DNA of 64,000 nt from UBA6265 sp964526965 (GTDB taxonomy: Bacteria > Chloroflexota > Chloroflexia > Thermomicrobiales > UBA6265). This document shows, one piece after another, positions 25,143-34,281 of the stretch. Where the stretch lies: contig CAZGML010000006.1 of assembly GCA_964526965.1 (NCBI GenBank), forward strand, positions 1 to 64,000. Direction: 5' to 3'. The translations under genes and the position numbers were made by a program. The notes under the pieces are model-generated. The model saw nothing but the letters and a program-made list of their open reading frames with translations. It ran no database searches and had not been told where the DNA came from. Each line of letters begins with the position of its first letter. Position 1 is the stretch's first letter.

Positions 25143-25171
25143 AGTATAGAACACATGTTCGTACAGCGCAA
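25143..25171 (-). promoter_or_regulatory. Leftward sigma70 promoter with LexA-type operator in its spacer
   Basis: On the minus strand TTGCGC (25166-25171) and TATACT (25143-25148) are separated by exactly 17 bases. The box GAACACATGTTC (25149-25160) fills the -10-proximal part of the spacer, an ideal place for repression. It is identical over 14 bases to the box at 15708-15721. Confidence 0.65.
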
Positions 25172-25185
25172 GAGGTTACCTAATT

Positions 25186-25473
25186 ATGCATGGCGAATAT
25201 AAAACCCCCGGCGGGAAGCTGGTGGTGGTGGACTTTGATGTCGTTGACGGTCGGTTCAAGAATATGGTTATCAGTGGCGATTTCTTCCTTTATCCGGAGG
25301 AAGAACTCAAACCCCTGACCGAGGCGCTTGAGGGTGTGGATGTCGATCTTGATGATGAGAGCTTCGCCGAACGTATCCGCATGGATCTCCACCCTGATAC
25401 CCAGCTACTCGGGACCTCGCCTGAGGGGATCGTTATCGCCGTACGCCGCGCACTTGATGGAGTGGAATCATGA
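25186..25473 (+). CDS. lplB: Lipoate-protein ligase accessory subunit (LplB-like C-terminal domain)
   Basis: The 95-residue protein (HGEYKTPGGKLVVVDFDVVDGRFKNMVISGDFFLYPEEELKPLTEALEG) matches the C-terminal domain that is fused to LplA in Escherichia coli but encoded separately in Thermoplasma as LplB. It is needed for lipoate adenylation. It has a GAGGT ribosome site nine bases before the ATG, and its stop overlaps the lplA start by four bases. The two products should form a two-part ligase that attaches lipoate to 2-oxoacid dehydrogenase or glycine cleavage proteins. Confidence 0.82.
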   Translation: MHGEYKTPGGKLVVVDFDVVDGRFKNMVISGDFFLYPEEELKPLTEALEGVDVDLDDESFAERIRMDLHPDTQLLGTSPEGIVIAVRRALDGVES

Positions 25474-26285
25474 GTGATCGGGTTCAGCCAACCCCGGAAC
25501 AACGCGCTGATTGGGAGCGACGATTCAAAAGCGTTAAGTGGACACTGCTTCCAAATCCAAAGCTCGCCCCACGCGCACAAAACGCCATGGACGAAGTGAT
25601 TCTCGATGAGATGGCTGCCGGCCGCCGCGGGCCACACATCCGCTTCTGGAACTGGAACGCAAACGCCGTCATCATCGGGCGCTTCCAGAGTGTCAAAAAC
25701 GAAGTGCACGAAGACGCCGCGCGCGAAGGTGGTGTCACCATCAGCCGTCGTATGACCGGCGGCGGTGCCATGCTGATTGAGCCGCAGAACGCCATTACCT
25801 ACACGATCGCGGCACCAGAGGAACTGGTAAAGGGGATGAACTTCGCCGAAAGCTATCAGTTTTTCGATAGCTGGGTGCTGGACTCCCTGCGAGAGCTCGG
25901 CGTAGATGCCTGGTATGTTCCGCTCAACGACATCACAAGTAGCAACGGTAAAATTGGTGGCGCGGCCCAGGCTCGCAAGAAGGGCATTGCCCTGCACCAC
26001 ACCACCTCTGCCTATGACATGACCGACGGCGCCCTTACCCGTATCCTCCGCATCGGCAAGGAAAAGCTGAGCGATAAGGGAGTCACCAGCGCAGAACGGC
26101 GCGTTGCACCTTTGCGCCAACAAACGGAACTGGACCGCGACGTGATCATCAATCATATGATCGGCTACTTCCGCGGCCAGTACGGGTTAGAGGACGATAC
26201 CTTCCGCCCGGAGGAACTGGAACGGCTCGATGAACTGGTCACCACCAAGTACGACACAGACGAGTGGGTATATTCCTTGCCCTGA
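25470..26285 (+). CDS. lplA: Lipoate-protein ligase A, catalytic subunit
   Basis: LplA activates lipoate with ATP and transfers it to a lysine of acceptor proteins. The 271-residue product has the family motif RRMTGGGA (93-100), the catalytic Lys161 in SSNGKIGGAAQ, and the N-terminal FWNWNANAVIIGRFQSVKNEVH. It lacks a fused C-terminal accessory domain, which is supplied by the overlapping upstream gene. Members of the same superfamily include LipB/LipM transferases, but the separate LplB-like partner supports a ligase role. Confidence 0.9.
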   Translation: MSDRVQPTPEQRADWERRFKSVKWTLLPNPKLAPRAQNAMDEVILDEMAAGRRGPHIRFWNWNANAVIIGRFQSVKNEVHEDAAREGGVTISRRMTGGGAMLIEPQNAITYTIAAPEELVKGMNFAESYQFFDSWVLDSLRELGVDAWYVPLNDITSSNGKIGGAAQARKKGIALHHTTSAYDMTDGALTRILRIGKEKLSDKGVTSAERRVAPLRQQTELDRDVIINHMIGYFRGQYGLEDDTFRPEELERLDELVTTKYDTDEWVYSLP

Positions 26286-26408
26286 CGCCTGGTTTTCCCA
26301 TCAAATCGAATAGCTGCGTACGTACTACTTGATTGTCAACGTCGTACACACCATAATAGGTTTTGCGTTTCAATTTCGCAGGGCTATTTCGTCAAGTCAG
26401 GGGTACGC

Positions 26409-27719
26409 GTGCCGACTGCCAAACGAACAACACCTTTCGTGCTGCTCGCAGTATTGCTCATGCCTCTTCTCCTGGCATGCAGCGAAGAGGCTGCTACCCA
26501 ATCGGCAGCAACCAGCGTAGCTGGCACTCCAGCCACCGTTGTCAGCAGTCCTGCCGCAACGGCGGAAACGGAAGCAATCCCAATCGATGTAGCCACGCCA
26601 TCCACCCCGGAGCCGGCCGGGTTCGTACCGCAAGAGCTCACTCCGGAAGAACTGGTGGAGCACCAGCCAAATGAGTTGGGTGCCATTCCCATCTTCATGT
26701 ATCACAACATCGTGACCGATCCGAGCCTGGAAGGACACCTCTACCGCACCGTGGATGAGTTCTATAACGACCTGCAATGGCTCTACGACAACAACTTCTA
26801 CCTGGTTGGAATGAACGCCGTCGTGCGTGGGTACTTTGAAGTACCGGCCGGAAAACACCCGGTGGTGCTGACCTTCGATGACAGTTCAAGCATGCATTTC
26901 AGCTTTGAGCTCGGACCGGACGGCCAGCCGCTACTCGATTCCAATGGTGATTACGTTGTTACGCCGAACTCTGCGGTAGGCATCATCGAAAAGTTCACCG
27001 CCGAGCATCCGGATTTCGGCAAGGCCGCACATTTCTCCACGATCCCGCAATTCAAGTTCTCATGGCCGGAGTACGAGCAGGATGAATGGTACGAAACCAA
27101 GGTGCAATGGCTACTGGATAACAACTATGAAATCGGCAACCATACCTCGGATCATATCGACCTGACGCAAGCGGATTCCGAGACGTTCGCTCGCAACATC
27201 GCCGAGCCATATATCTTGATCAGCGGCATAGTTGATCCGAACGACCCCAACTTCGCCATGGGTGTGCTGACGTTGCCGTACGGCGCATATCCGGAAGGAG
27301 GTTGGACGGGCGACAAGTTCAACTACCTCGCCAATGGATTCGTTTGGGATGGATATGAAATTCCGGTCGAAGGTGCGCTGTTGGTGTGCTGTGGAGCCAA
27401 TCCCAGCCCGTTCCATGACGACTATCGCCGTCTCTGGATAGCGCGCATCCGTGGCGATGATCCCGATTTCGAGCGCTTTGCGGAAGAGATCGAAAACGGG
27501 TGGGTGATTCTGTACACCAGCGATGGAAATCCGGATACCGTTACCGTTCCGTGGCCACTTCCAGAGTCGCAATGGGGTAAGCTAAATGAAGACGCGATCA
27601 CAAATCGCGGTCTTACGCTGGTCAAGTACTATCCGGAAACAGGCAGGATTTTTACTGCTATCCGGCCCCGTGACCAACAATCGTATAATTGTGTTGAACG
27701 AGCACACGTATCTGCCTGA
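26409..27719 (+). CDS. Polysaccharide deacetylase-like lipoprotein
   Basis: The 436-residue protein has a lipoprotein signal (lipobox LLAC, Cys24), an Ala/Thr-rich linker to about residue 75, and a NodB-like deacetylase domain. Domain marks are IPIFMYHNIVTDP, the metal/base motif VVLTFDDS, and the His pair in GNHTSDHIDL. Such enzymes remove acetyl groups from cell-surface glycans such as peptidoglycan. A long insertion (about 165-200) separates the first two motifs. The GTG start has AGGGG in front. Attachment to the membrane outer face suggests wall remodelling. Confidence 0.82.
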   Translation: MPTAKRTTPFVLLAVLLMPLLLACSEEAATQSAATSVAGTPATVVSSPAATAETEAIPIDVATPSTPEPAGFVPQELTPEELVEHQPNELGAIPIFMYHNIVTDPSLEGHLYRTVDEFYNDLQWLYDNNFYLVGMNAVVRGYFEVPAGKHPVVLTFDDSSSMHFSFELGPDGQPLLDSNGDYVVTPNSAVGIIEKFTAEHPDFGKAAHFSTIPQFKFSWPEYEQDEWYETKVQWLLDNNYEIGNHTSDHIDLTQADSETFARNIAEPYILISGIVDPNDPNFAMGVLTLPYGAYPEGGWTGDKFNYLANGFVWDGYEIPVEGALLVCCGANPSPFHDDYRRLWIARIRGDDPDFERFAEEIENGWVILYTSDGNPDTVTVPWPLPESQWGKLNEDAITNRGLTLVKYYPETGRIFTAIRPRDQQSYNCVERAHVSA

Positions 27720-27765
27720 TACTTGCATTGTGTTCTTGCCCGATATACGAACAGGACATTCCACC

Positions 27766-28773
27766 ATGGCAACTGTATCGACAACCGCAACCCCTCCCGT
27801 CCATGAGCCGGCCCGTGAAAGCAAAATCATCGTGGCCAAGGAGCTCGGCTATTGTTGGGGTGTTCGGCGCGCCGTAAATCTCATTGAAGAGGCAGCCTCT
27901 CCAGAATCGCGCGTGGCCCCCATCGGCGATATCATCCATAATCCGCAGGTCGTACAGCGGCTTCGCGAGCATGGCGTTGAAGGTGCCACATCGGTAGACG
28001 AGGCCAGGGGCCGCGGATTCAACCGCGTGGCAATCACTGCGCACGGCATGGGTCCACACCTCGCCGAGCAGGCCGAAGCCAACAATATGGAACTCATCGA
28101 CACCACCTGCCCGCTGGTGATCAAGGTTCAGCGCCTTGCCCAGAAGCTGGTGCGTCAGGGCTACTTCATCGTGATGTATGGCGATGATTACCATCCCGAG
28201 GTGAAGGGCGTGCTGGCGTGGGCGAACACTTCCAAGAGTTGCGCCGCCAAGCACATTGAAGATCTCCCCTGGAACGCACCACGAGGCAGCACCGATCCGG
28301 ATGCGATCGTGCCGCCGCGCAAGGTTGCACTCGTAAGCCAGACCACCAAGAACATCGCCGAGCTGATGGAGTTCAGTAATCAGCTGCAGGCCATGGTGAT
28401 CCCGGAAGGTGGTGAGTTCCGACTCTGCAACACCATCTGCGAGCCCACCACCGAGCGCCAGAACGCACTGAAGGAGCTTACCTCCCAGACACACCTGATT
28501 CTGGCCATCGGCGGAAAGAAGAGCTCCAACACCGCTCGCCTGGCCGATGTCGGAAATCAGGAAGGTGTACAGAGCTATCACATCGAAAGCCAGGATGATA
28601 TCGATCCTGCATGGCTGGAGACCGTGGGCGATGGCAATATCGGCATCACCGCTGGTGCTTCCACCCCAGACGATGTGATTGAAGAAGTTGTCGAATACCT
28701 CGTCGAGCGTGGCTACACCCCGCCAGAAGGCGGTATTCGCCCGGTCGATCCGGATTACGAACCCAGGTTCTAG
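27766..28773 (+). CDS. ispH: 4-hydroxy-3-methylbut-2-enyl diphosphate reductase IspH
   Basis: IspH performs the last step of the MEP isoprenoid pathway, reducing HMBPP to IPP and DMAPP with a [4Fe-4S] cluster. The 335-residue protein has the three cluster cysteines in their usual settings: Cys30 in GYCWGV, Cys115 in IDTTCPLV, and Cys225 in CNTICEPTTERQ, plus IGGKKSSNT. The ATG at 27766 is chosen because AGGACATT precedes it; the longer frame overlaps the upstream deacetylase gene. It is slightly longer than the E. coli enzyme owing to N-terminal and loop extensions. Confidence 0.95.
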   Translation: MATVSTTATPPVHEPARESKIIVAKELGYCWGVRRAVNLIEEAASPESRVAPIGDIIHNPQVVQRLREHGVEGATSVDEARGRGFNRVAITAHGMGPHLAEQAEANNMELIDTTCPLVIKVQRLAQKLVRQGYFIVMYGDDYHPEVKGVLAWANTSKSCAAKHIEDLPWNAPRGSTDPDAIVPPRKVALVSQTTKNIAELMEFSNQLQAMVIPEGGEFRLCNTICEPTTERQNALKELTSQTHLILAIGGKKSSNTARLADVGNQEGVQSYHIESQDDIDPAWLETVGDGNIGITAGASTPDDVIEEVVEYLVERGYTPPEGGIRPVDPDYEPRF

Positions 28774-29071
28774 GCAAAAACAGGCACATTGTACTGTTCT
28801 GATCCGGCGTCTTTAGACGCCGGATCAGTTGGTTTTCACGGCCGTTCAGTAACGCAATGTCGTGTCAGCCGGTTCCGGACAATCCCATCGGCTGGGCCAG
28901 GCACGTGGCGTCGAGATAGCGGACGCCGCATCATATGAAGCTTAACTCGTCAAGCCGCCTCATATACCAATGCACGAATTCACATACGCCTGTCCCCGAA
29001 AATACATTTCACGGGTATGATGCTGGGTACCTGCACAACTGCAGCACGAAATAGTAGCAAGAGAATCGCTT
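28774..29071. other. Intergenic region between ispH and the FIST gene
   Basis: Apart from the terminator at 28800-28835 I see no gene or clear promoter. A 40-codon frame at 28935 has no ribosome site. Confidence 0.5.
28800..28835 (+). terminator. Rho-independent terminator after ispH
   Basis: TGATCCGGCGTC / GACGCCGGATCA forms a 12-bp stem with a TTTA loop, followed by GTTGGTTTT. Confidence 0.82.
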
Positions 29072-30265
29072 ATGGCACCGTCACCTCATCGTATGCACGA
29101 TGCTCCAGATCCCCTTGCCCGGCCAGCGTCTGCGCGATCAGGTGTGAGCTTCGCGCCGGATTGGTCGACCGCAACCGGGGACGTGATTAAAGATGTAACT
29201 GCGTGCAACTACTCCGCACCAGACCTGCTCATCGTGTTCATTACGTCTGCCTGGAGCGACTACTACGAGGAGATCCTGCACCGTATTCGCACCGAAACGG
29301 GCTGTCGTACCCTTATCGGCTGCTCGGCTTCAGGGGTTATCTCCGGTGCCACCTGTCACGAATCGGCTCCGGGTATTTCGATCATGGGGTTGTGGTTGCC
29401 GGGCGCCAGGCTCACCCCGCTGCACATCCCCACAATGCCGTATTCCTGGCCATGGAACGGCCAGGTTGCCCAGGATGATGTGCGCGGCATCATCATGTTT
29501 TCCGATCCATACCGCGTGGATGCCCAAAACATCCTTATCGGATTGCGGAATAGCTGCCCGGGTATCCCGATGATCGGTGCACTTGCCAGCACTACCCAAC
29601 CGGATCGCCAGGCCTGGGTCTTTCTGGATGATCGTATTTACACATCAGGAGCAGTCGCCCTCACGCTGGAAGGCCCGTACGACCTGCTGGTGCAAGTCAG
29701 CCAGGGCGGCACGCCAATCGGCGAGATGTGGACGATTACGGCAATCGATCACAACCGCATCCTTAGCATCTCCAACCGCCCGGCCGTTGAAGTGCTGGCC
29801 AACACCCTCAATATGCCTGTCAATCGCGGCCTCAGCATGCGCGATCTCATGATCGGTTTACCGATGAATGAGTATCAGGACGATTTCGCGCAGGAAGACT
29901 TTGTTGCCCGCGGCATTATCGGCACGGACGACGATGGCGCTATTCGGGTTGGTGGTATTCCACGGCGGGGGCAATCCGTGCAGTTCCTCAAACGGAACCC
30001 GGCGCTGGCCTCAAGCTATCTCGAAGAGCGCCTGCAGTACTTCCGCGACCTGGATCGCGAGATTATTGGTGGCATTCTCAGCACCTGTAAGGGTAGGGGG
30101 ACAGCAATGTTCGGCCGCAACGATCATGATGCCGCTGCAGTAGCCCAGGCATTGCCGGATGTACCGGTGGTTGGCCTCTACTCACTGGGCGAACTCGCGC
30201 CGGTGCGCGGGGTGCCAGCATACAACGCCTTCGCTGCCGCACTGGCCGCGATTGTTGAGCGTTAA
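29072..30265 (+). CDS. FIST-domain signal transduction protein
   Basis: The 397-residue protein contains an N-terminal FIST domain (about 40-230; DLLIVFITSAWSDYYEEILHRIRTETGCRTLIGCSASGVISG) and a C-terminal FIST_C region (about 240-395; ending VPVVGLYSLGELAPVRGVPAYNAFAAALA). FIST proteins are predicted sensors of small ligands, often amino acids, and are commonly near amino-acid metabolism or signalling genes. This one is soluble, without signal peptide or output domain, and neighbours the convergent arginase-argS pair. A link to arginine sensing is possible but only positional. Confidence 0.85.
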   Translation: MAPSPHRMHDAPDPLARPASARSGVSFAPDWSTATGDVIKDVTACNYSAPDLLIVFITSAWSDYYEEILHRIRTETGCRTLIGCSASGVISGATCHESAPGISIMGLWLPGARLTPLHIPTMPYSWPWNGQVAQDDVRGIIMFSDPYRVDAQNILIGLRNSCPGIPMIGALASTTQPDRQAWVFLDDRIYTSGAVALTLEGPYDLLVQVSQGGTPIGEMWTITAIDHNRILSISNRPAVEVLANTLNMPVNRGLSMRDLMIGLPMNEYQDDFAQEDFVARGIIGTDDDGAIRVGGIPRRGQSVQFLKRNPALASSYLEERLQYFRDLDREIIGGILSTCKGRGTAMFGRNDHDAAAVAQALPDVPVVGLYSLGELAPVRGVPAYNAFAAALAAIVER

Positions 30266-30285
30266 TACTTAGGTAGGCCCAGAGT

Positions 30286-31251
30286 TCATCCCCGGTCGAG
30301 CATGCGCTGACCCAACGCCGTGGCCAACAAATGCAACGCCGCCTGCGTGCTGTGGCCGGAAGAATCCAGCATGGGATTTAGCTCCACGAAGTCCATCGAA
30401 CGGATCGGCACCTCTGTCCACGTCCCCAGATACCGCAGTACCTGGCTTGCTTCCCGAATGGTGAGTCCGCCCGGGTAGCGAGTACCCGTTCCCGGGAAGA
30501 TACCTGGATCCAGCACATCGACATCAAACGAGAGATGAATCGCATCAACCCCCGTGCTCACGAGATGATCGAGCGCAGCCTCGAGACCGGCGATGATACC
30601 GTCGTCGCTCCATTCGTCCATGGTACGCGCGAAGATGTTGCGCTCCACGATGAGGTCTTCCTCAAACAGATCAATATCACGGATACCGAGATAGGCGATC
30701 TGCTCGGGCTGCAGCATGGGCGAAAATCCGGCGAGCCCGGTGCTCCGGGGAAGGTCATCTTTCGCAGCGCCAATGGCCACGGCCAGCGGCATGCCGTGAA
30801 TGTGCCCGCTCAGGCTCCCCTCCGGTGTATTGATATCCGGGTGGGTATCGATCCAGAGGACGCCGACCTTTTCGGCGTTGCGCACCGCGCCCGCAATCGA
30901 CCCTGCGGCAATGGAATGGTCTCCGCCCAGGATAATCGGCAAGTGTCCTTTTTTGATGGTGGTATCAACTGCATCCCTGAGCAATTCATTGGCGTTATCA
31001 ATCGCCTCCAGGAACACGAGGTCGCGCTGGTTCAATCGGGCCCGGGCGCGGGGAACATCCTCCACCGGGATAGTGATCGGTGATTCCAGCCGGCTCAACA
31101 GCTTGTTGAAGTGACCGTCCAACCAGCGCTGTTCCAGGCCATCACGCAGGGTGATGGCGCCATGGTCAGTACCTGGCACTTCGCAGCCGTACCAAAGCGG
31201 TACGGCAATCGGCTGCATGCGGGCGGTACGGAGGAAGTTGAATTCGGCCAT
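30286..31251 (-). CDS. rocF: Arginase
   Basis: Arginase hydrolyses arginine to ornithine and urea. The 321-residue product has the binuclear manganese motifs GGDHSI (His112), DTHPDIN (Asp135, His137, Asp139), and SFDVDVLDP (Asp243, Asp245). The second motif reads DTHPD where DAHAD is more common. The C-terminus (VPIRSMDFVELNPMLD) is typical of arginase rather than agmatinase; agmatinase or formiminoglutamase cannot be entirely excluded. The start overlaps the argS stop (TAATG), so arginine charging and breakdown genes are coupled. Confidence 0.86.
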   Translation of the reverse strand: MAEFNFLRTARMQPIAVPLWYGCEVPGTDHGAITLRDGLEQRWLDGHFNKLLSRLESPITIPVEDVPRARARLNQRDLVFLEAIDNANELLRDAVDTTIKKGHLPIILGGDHSIAAGSIAGAVRNAEKVGVLWIDTHPDINTPEGSLSGHIHGMPLAVAIGAAKDDLPRSTGLAGFSPMLQPEQIAYLGIRDIDLFEEDLIVERNIFARTMDEWSDDGIIAGLEAALDHLVSTGVDAIHLSFDVDVLDPGIFPGTGTRYPGGLTIREASQVLRYLGTWTEVPIRSMDFVELNPMLDSSGHSTQAALHLLATALGQRMLDRG

Positions 31252-33470
31252 TACATTTTCTCCGGGGCCGCAATCCCGAGCAGTGCCAGTCCGTTGCGAA
31301 TGGTGATGCGGGTGGCCGTCACGAGTGCGAGCCGTGCCTGCCGCACCTTCGGGTCGATCCCTTCAGCCAGGACCGGCGCTTCGTGATAGAAGTCGTTGAA
31401 GCGCTTGGCCAGTTCGAAGATGTAATTCGTGATGTGGAGCGGACGGTGCTCGTTTGCGGCGCGCTGAATAATTTCGGGTAACGCTGAAATCTGCTGCAGC
31501 AGGTTGAGTTCCTCTGGAATTGGGTTCGAGAAATCCGTGTTCTCCAGGTTTTCGAGCACCTCGGCATCGGAGACCTCGGCCCGTTCCAGAATGCGGCAGG
31601 CGCGGGCATGTGCGTATTGAATGTACGGCGCGGCGTGCCCCTCGAAGCTCAGGGCCTCATCGGGATCGAACACAATCACCTTGTTGCTGTCCCGCGCGAG
31701 CATGGCGTACTTAATCGCGCCAATAGCGATATTGTGCGCTGCCTCCATTTGCTCATTCGGTGGCAGGGTTGGGTTCTTCTCTTTCACCACATCCAGGGCA
31801 CGTGCAATCATGGCGTTGCGAACATCTTCCAGCAGCGGAGCATTGCCCGCGCGGCTGCTCATGATGCCGCTTGGCAGCGTCACAAACTCGTAGCCGAGGT
31901 GGATGTTCGCATTGGCCTCATCAAAGCCATACAGCTCGAGGATGCGTGTGATCTGGTCGAAATACAGAGATTGCCGCACATCGACAACCCAGATGGATTG
32001 ATCCAGCTCGTAGTTGTCGAACTTCTTCTTCGCCAGTGCCAGGTCCTTGGTGGAGTAGAGCGTGCTGCCGTCGCTGCGCAGAATCGGCATCGTGCGATAC
32101 GTTTCTTGCTCCAGGCCGAGCTTTTCGTCGATTTTGACGACGGGCAGCCCCTCGCTGATTTCGGCGATATCGCGCTCGAGCAGTTCGCGCACCATGGCGC
32201 GGCCCTCTTCTTCGACTTCACTTTCGGTGTACCAGACGTCGAATTCGGCACCGAACTCGTCAAAGATCTCGCGGAGTTCGTCCATGCTCCAGCCGCGGGT
32301 GGTTTCCCACAGTTGTACGAAGTTCGGATCCTGATCCTCCCAAAGCTGGAAGGTGGCCTTTTCATCGGCGATCCACTTTGGCACCTGTGGCCACCATTCG
32401 ATGTTTGGAACCAACTGCTGCCAGTCGGCATAGCGTTCCCGGGCTGCGGCTGCCACCTCTTCATCATCTGTTTCGGCTTCTGCCTGGTTCTTGAGATGGT
32501 CGCCCAGCAATTTGAAGTACGGAACGATAACGTTGTCGTCGATCAGTTCCTCCGGCTTAATCTGGCCCCGGTTGGTCGCCTTGCCGAGCAGGTAGGCGAT
32601 ATCCTCCCCATCGATCGGATCTTCGTCGTTCCAGATCTGCTTCAACACGCGGTCGATTGCATCGGGGAAGGTAGGATCGTTTTCATTGAGGTCGTTAAGC
32701 AGCTTCAGCACATCGTCGCGGTAGGCGAGACGCGTGCGCGCCTCGACGTAGATCTCGCCGAGCCAACGGCCACGGCTGACGCCCTCGCGCGGCTCTTCAC
32801 CATCATGGAACGCACGAAGCGCCCACAGGCACATCACCACGTGTCGGCCGATATCGCCGATGTATGTGACGGGAATTGTGCTGATTCCGCTGGCCTTGCT
32901 GATATTGGTGAGCGCCACACCGAGGCAGATATTGCGCAGGTGACCCACGTGGGCTGCCTTGTGCGTGTTGAGCTGGCTGTGCTCAATCATCACCTTTTGA
33001 TCGCGGCTATCCTCCGGAGCGTGGCCGTAGGTTTCATCCAGCTCCATTACCTCGCGCACCAGGCGATTGGTAGTGGCATCGGCGTCGTAACCGATATTGA
33101 TGTATCCGTTCACGGCTTCTACAGACGCGAACCGATTGGTATCCGCGATGTGTGCAGCCAGTTTTTCGGCCAGCTCCTGGCTGGCGGTGCCCACGCGCTG
33201 GTTAACGAGCTTTTTTGTTTCCTTTTTGCTCAGGCCTTCGAGCGCGCCTTCGGATTCCAACTGCTGCTGAACGATCTCACCGGCCGCCATCCGGGCGATG
33301 GTGCTGGCGCTGCCCCAAGTGCCTTCAAAAGGAAGTGGGCGTAGGTCGATCGGCCGCGAGCCGATATCCACGCCTTCGGTGGCGAGCGCGGAGCGAATCG
33401 CCTCAATGGCGGCTTCTTCTTCCCGGGCGATAACTCCAGTGGTAACGATATGGGCGGGCTGGTCTGTCAT
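31251..33470 (-). CDS. argS: Arginyl-tRNA synthetase
   Basis: ArgRS, a class I synthetase, charges tRNA-Arg. The HIGH signature is HVGH (174-177) in NTHKAAHVGHLRN, and the KMSKS region is represented by MSSRAGNAPLL, followed by the DALRM-like anticodon domain (IQYAHARACRILERAE to the C-terminus). The N-terminal ~130 residues match the additional tRNA-binding domain. At 739 residues it is longer than the usual 550-600; an acidic insertion lies between about 290 and 400. It is followed with a one-base overlap by arginase. Confidence 0.95.
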   Translation of the reverse strand: MTDQPAHIVTTGVIAREEEAAIEAIRSALATEGVDIGSRPIDLRPLPFEGTWGSASTIARMAAGEIVQQQLESEGALEGLSKKETKKLVNQRVGTASQELAEKLAAHIADTNRFASVEAVNGYINIGYDADATTNRLVREVMELDETYGHAPEDSRDQKVMIEHSQLNTHKAAHVGHLRNICLGVALTNISKASGISTIPVTYIGDIGRHVVMCLWALRAFHDGEEPREGVSRGRWLGEIYVEARTRLAYRDDVLKLLNDLNENDPTFPDAIDRVLKQIWNDEDPIDGEDIAYLLGKATNRGQIKPEELIDDNVIVPYFKLLGDHLKNQAEAETDDEEVAAAARERYADWQQLVPNIEWWPQVPKWIADEKATFQLWEDQDPNFVQLWETTRGWSMDELREIFDEFGAEFDVWYTESEVEEEGRAMVRELLERDIAEISEGLPVVKIDEKLGLEQETYRTMPILRSDGSTLYSTKDLALAKKKFDNYELDQSIWVVDVRQSLYFDQITRILELYGFDEANANIHLGYEFVTLPSGIMSSRAGNAPLLEDVRNAMIARALDVVKEKNPTLPPNEQMEAAHNIAIGAIKYAMLARDSNKVIVFDPDEALSFEGHAAPYIQYAHARACRILERAEVSDAEVLENLENTDFSNPIPEELNLLQQISALPEIIQRAANEHRPLHITNYIFELAKRFNDFYHEAPVLAEGIDPKVRQARLALVTATRITIRNGLALLGIAAPEKM

Positions 33471-33574
33471 TGAATGGATTGGTCTCCTGATATGGAATAC
33501 GCGTGCAGCAGTACTGCCGCTACCCCGCCCGTGGCGGGCGATGAGAACGTGCTACATCAATAATAAGCGGTTGG

Positions 33575-33832
33575 CTAGCTATCGGTGTCTGGCTCGTCGT
33601 GGGTGAAGTCGTCCGGGCCATTATCTGAGGTTCGGTTACCGATAATGACGAGGATACCGATGAGAAAGATCACAATTCCGGCGATGAGGACGATCATTTG
33701 GTAATAGCCGAACCCCCGGCCGGTACCGATATTGATCGTATCCGCCAGTATTGCAATGGCGGCTATCACCAGGCCGGTGAGCATAAGTGCCACGCTCAGC
33801 ACACGCTGGGATTGCGGGGGTGTTGGTTGCAC
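33575..33832 (-). CDS. Small two-helix membrane protein
   Basis: The 85-residue product has two membrane helices (about 11-31 and 43-64) and an acidic, Asp-rich C-terminal tail. The GTG start is preceded by GGAG eight bases away. No family is recognised. It lies just upstream of argS on the same strand, about 105 bases from its start, and could share a promoter. Confidence 0.65.
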   Translation of the reverse strand: MQPTPPQSQRVLSVALMLTGLVIAAIAILADTINIGTGRGFGYYQMIVLIAGIVIFLIGILVIIGNRTSDNGPDDFTHDEPDTDS

Positions 33833-34281
33833 TGTTGCAGCTCCGAAAATGGGTGTTCATCCAGCGCGATGCGGGGCACTGGTCTGCGGTCTCTCCTCTT
33901 GGGTGAGTATACATTAGGTACCAATGCTCTGGTTGTGGGGGAATGTAGAAAGAAGTGCTATCCTCAGAGCGTACTTAACGGAGACCTCACACGGTCTCCA
34001 CAGGTGCTTTCTCTGGCAGGTACTGCCGGGTATTCCCGCACATGTGCTTGACCGGCAGCAAGGTATTTGGGTATATGTACTTACACGCGAGACGAGGCGC
34101 TCGCGGCTGTGTCAGTTACCTCTGTGAAGACCTTCCGTGGGTGGAGTGGTTCATACGCAACATTGCACAGGCAAAGCAAGTAGAAGAATGCGTGGCTCAT
34201 GGGTAAGAGAGAACCTGTGCGGCCAATACGTGTTGGATTTAGGTTCGTTGTAGAGACAACGGGCAAATATGGGGAGGCAGA
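33833..34281. other. Intergenic region upstream of the cytochrome oxidase operon
   Basis: No convincing gene is visible. It holds a short GGAGACC..GGTCTCC inverted repeat near 33980 and the possible ctaC promoter at 34048-34077. Confidence 0.5.
34048..34077 (+). promoter_or_regulatory. Possible promoter of the cta operon
   Basis: TTGACC and TATATG are spaced by 18 bases, leaving a leader of about 200 nt before ctaC. Confidence 0.35.

Noticed and set aside
28935..29057. 40-codon frame between ispH and the FIST gene
   Set aside because: No ribosome site and no recognisable composition; probably chance.
31608..33344. 578-codon open frame on the plus strand
   Set aside because: It is exactly antisense to argS, has shadow-type composition and no ribosome site; argS is a clear match.
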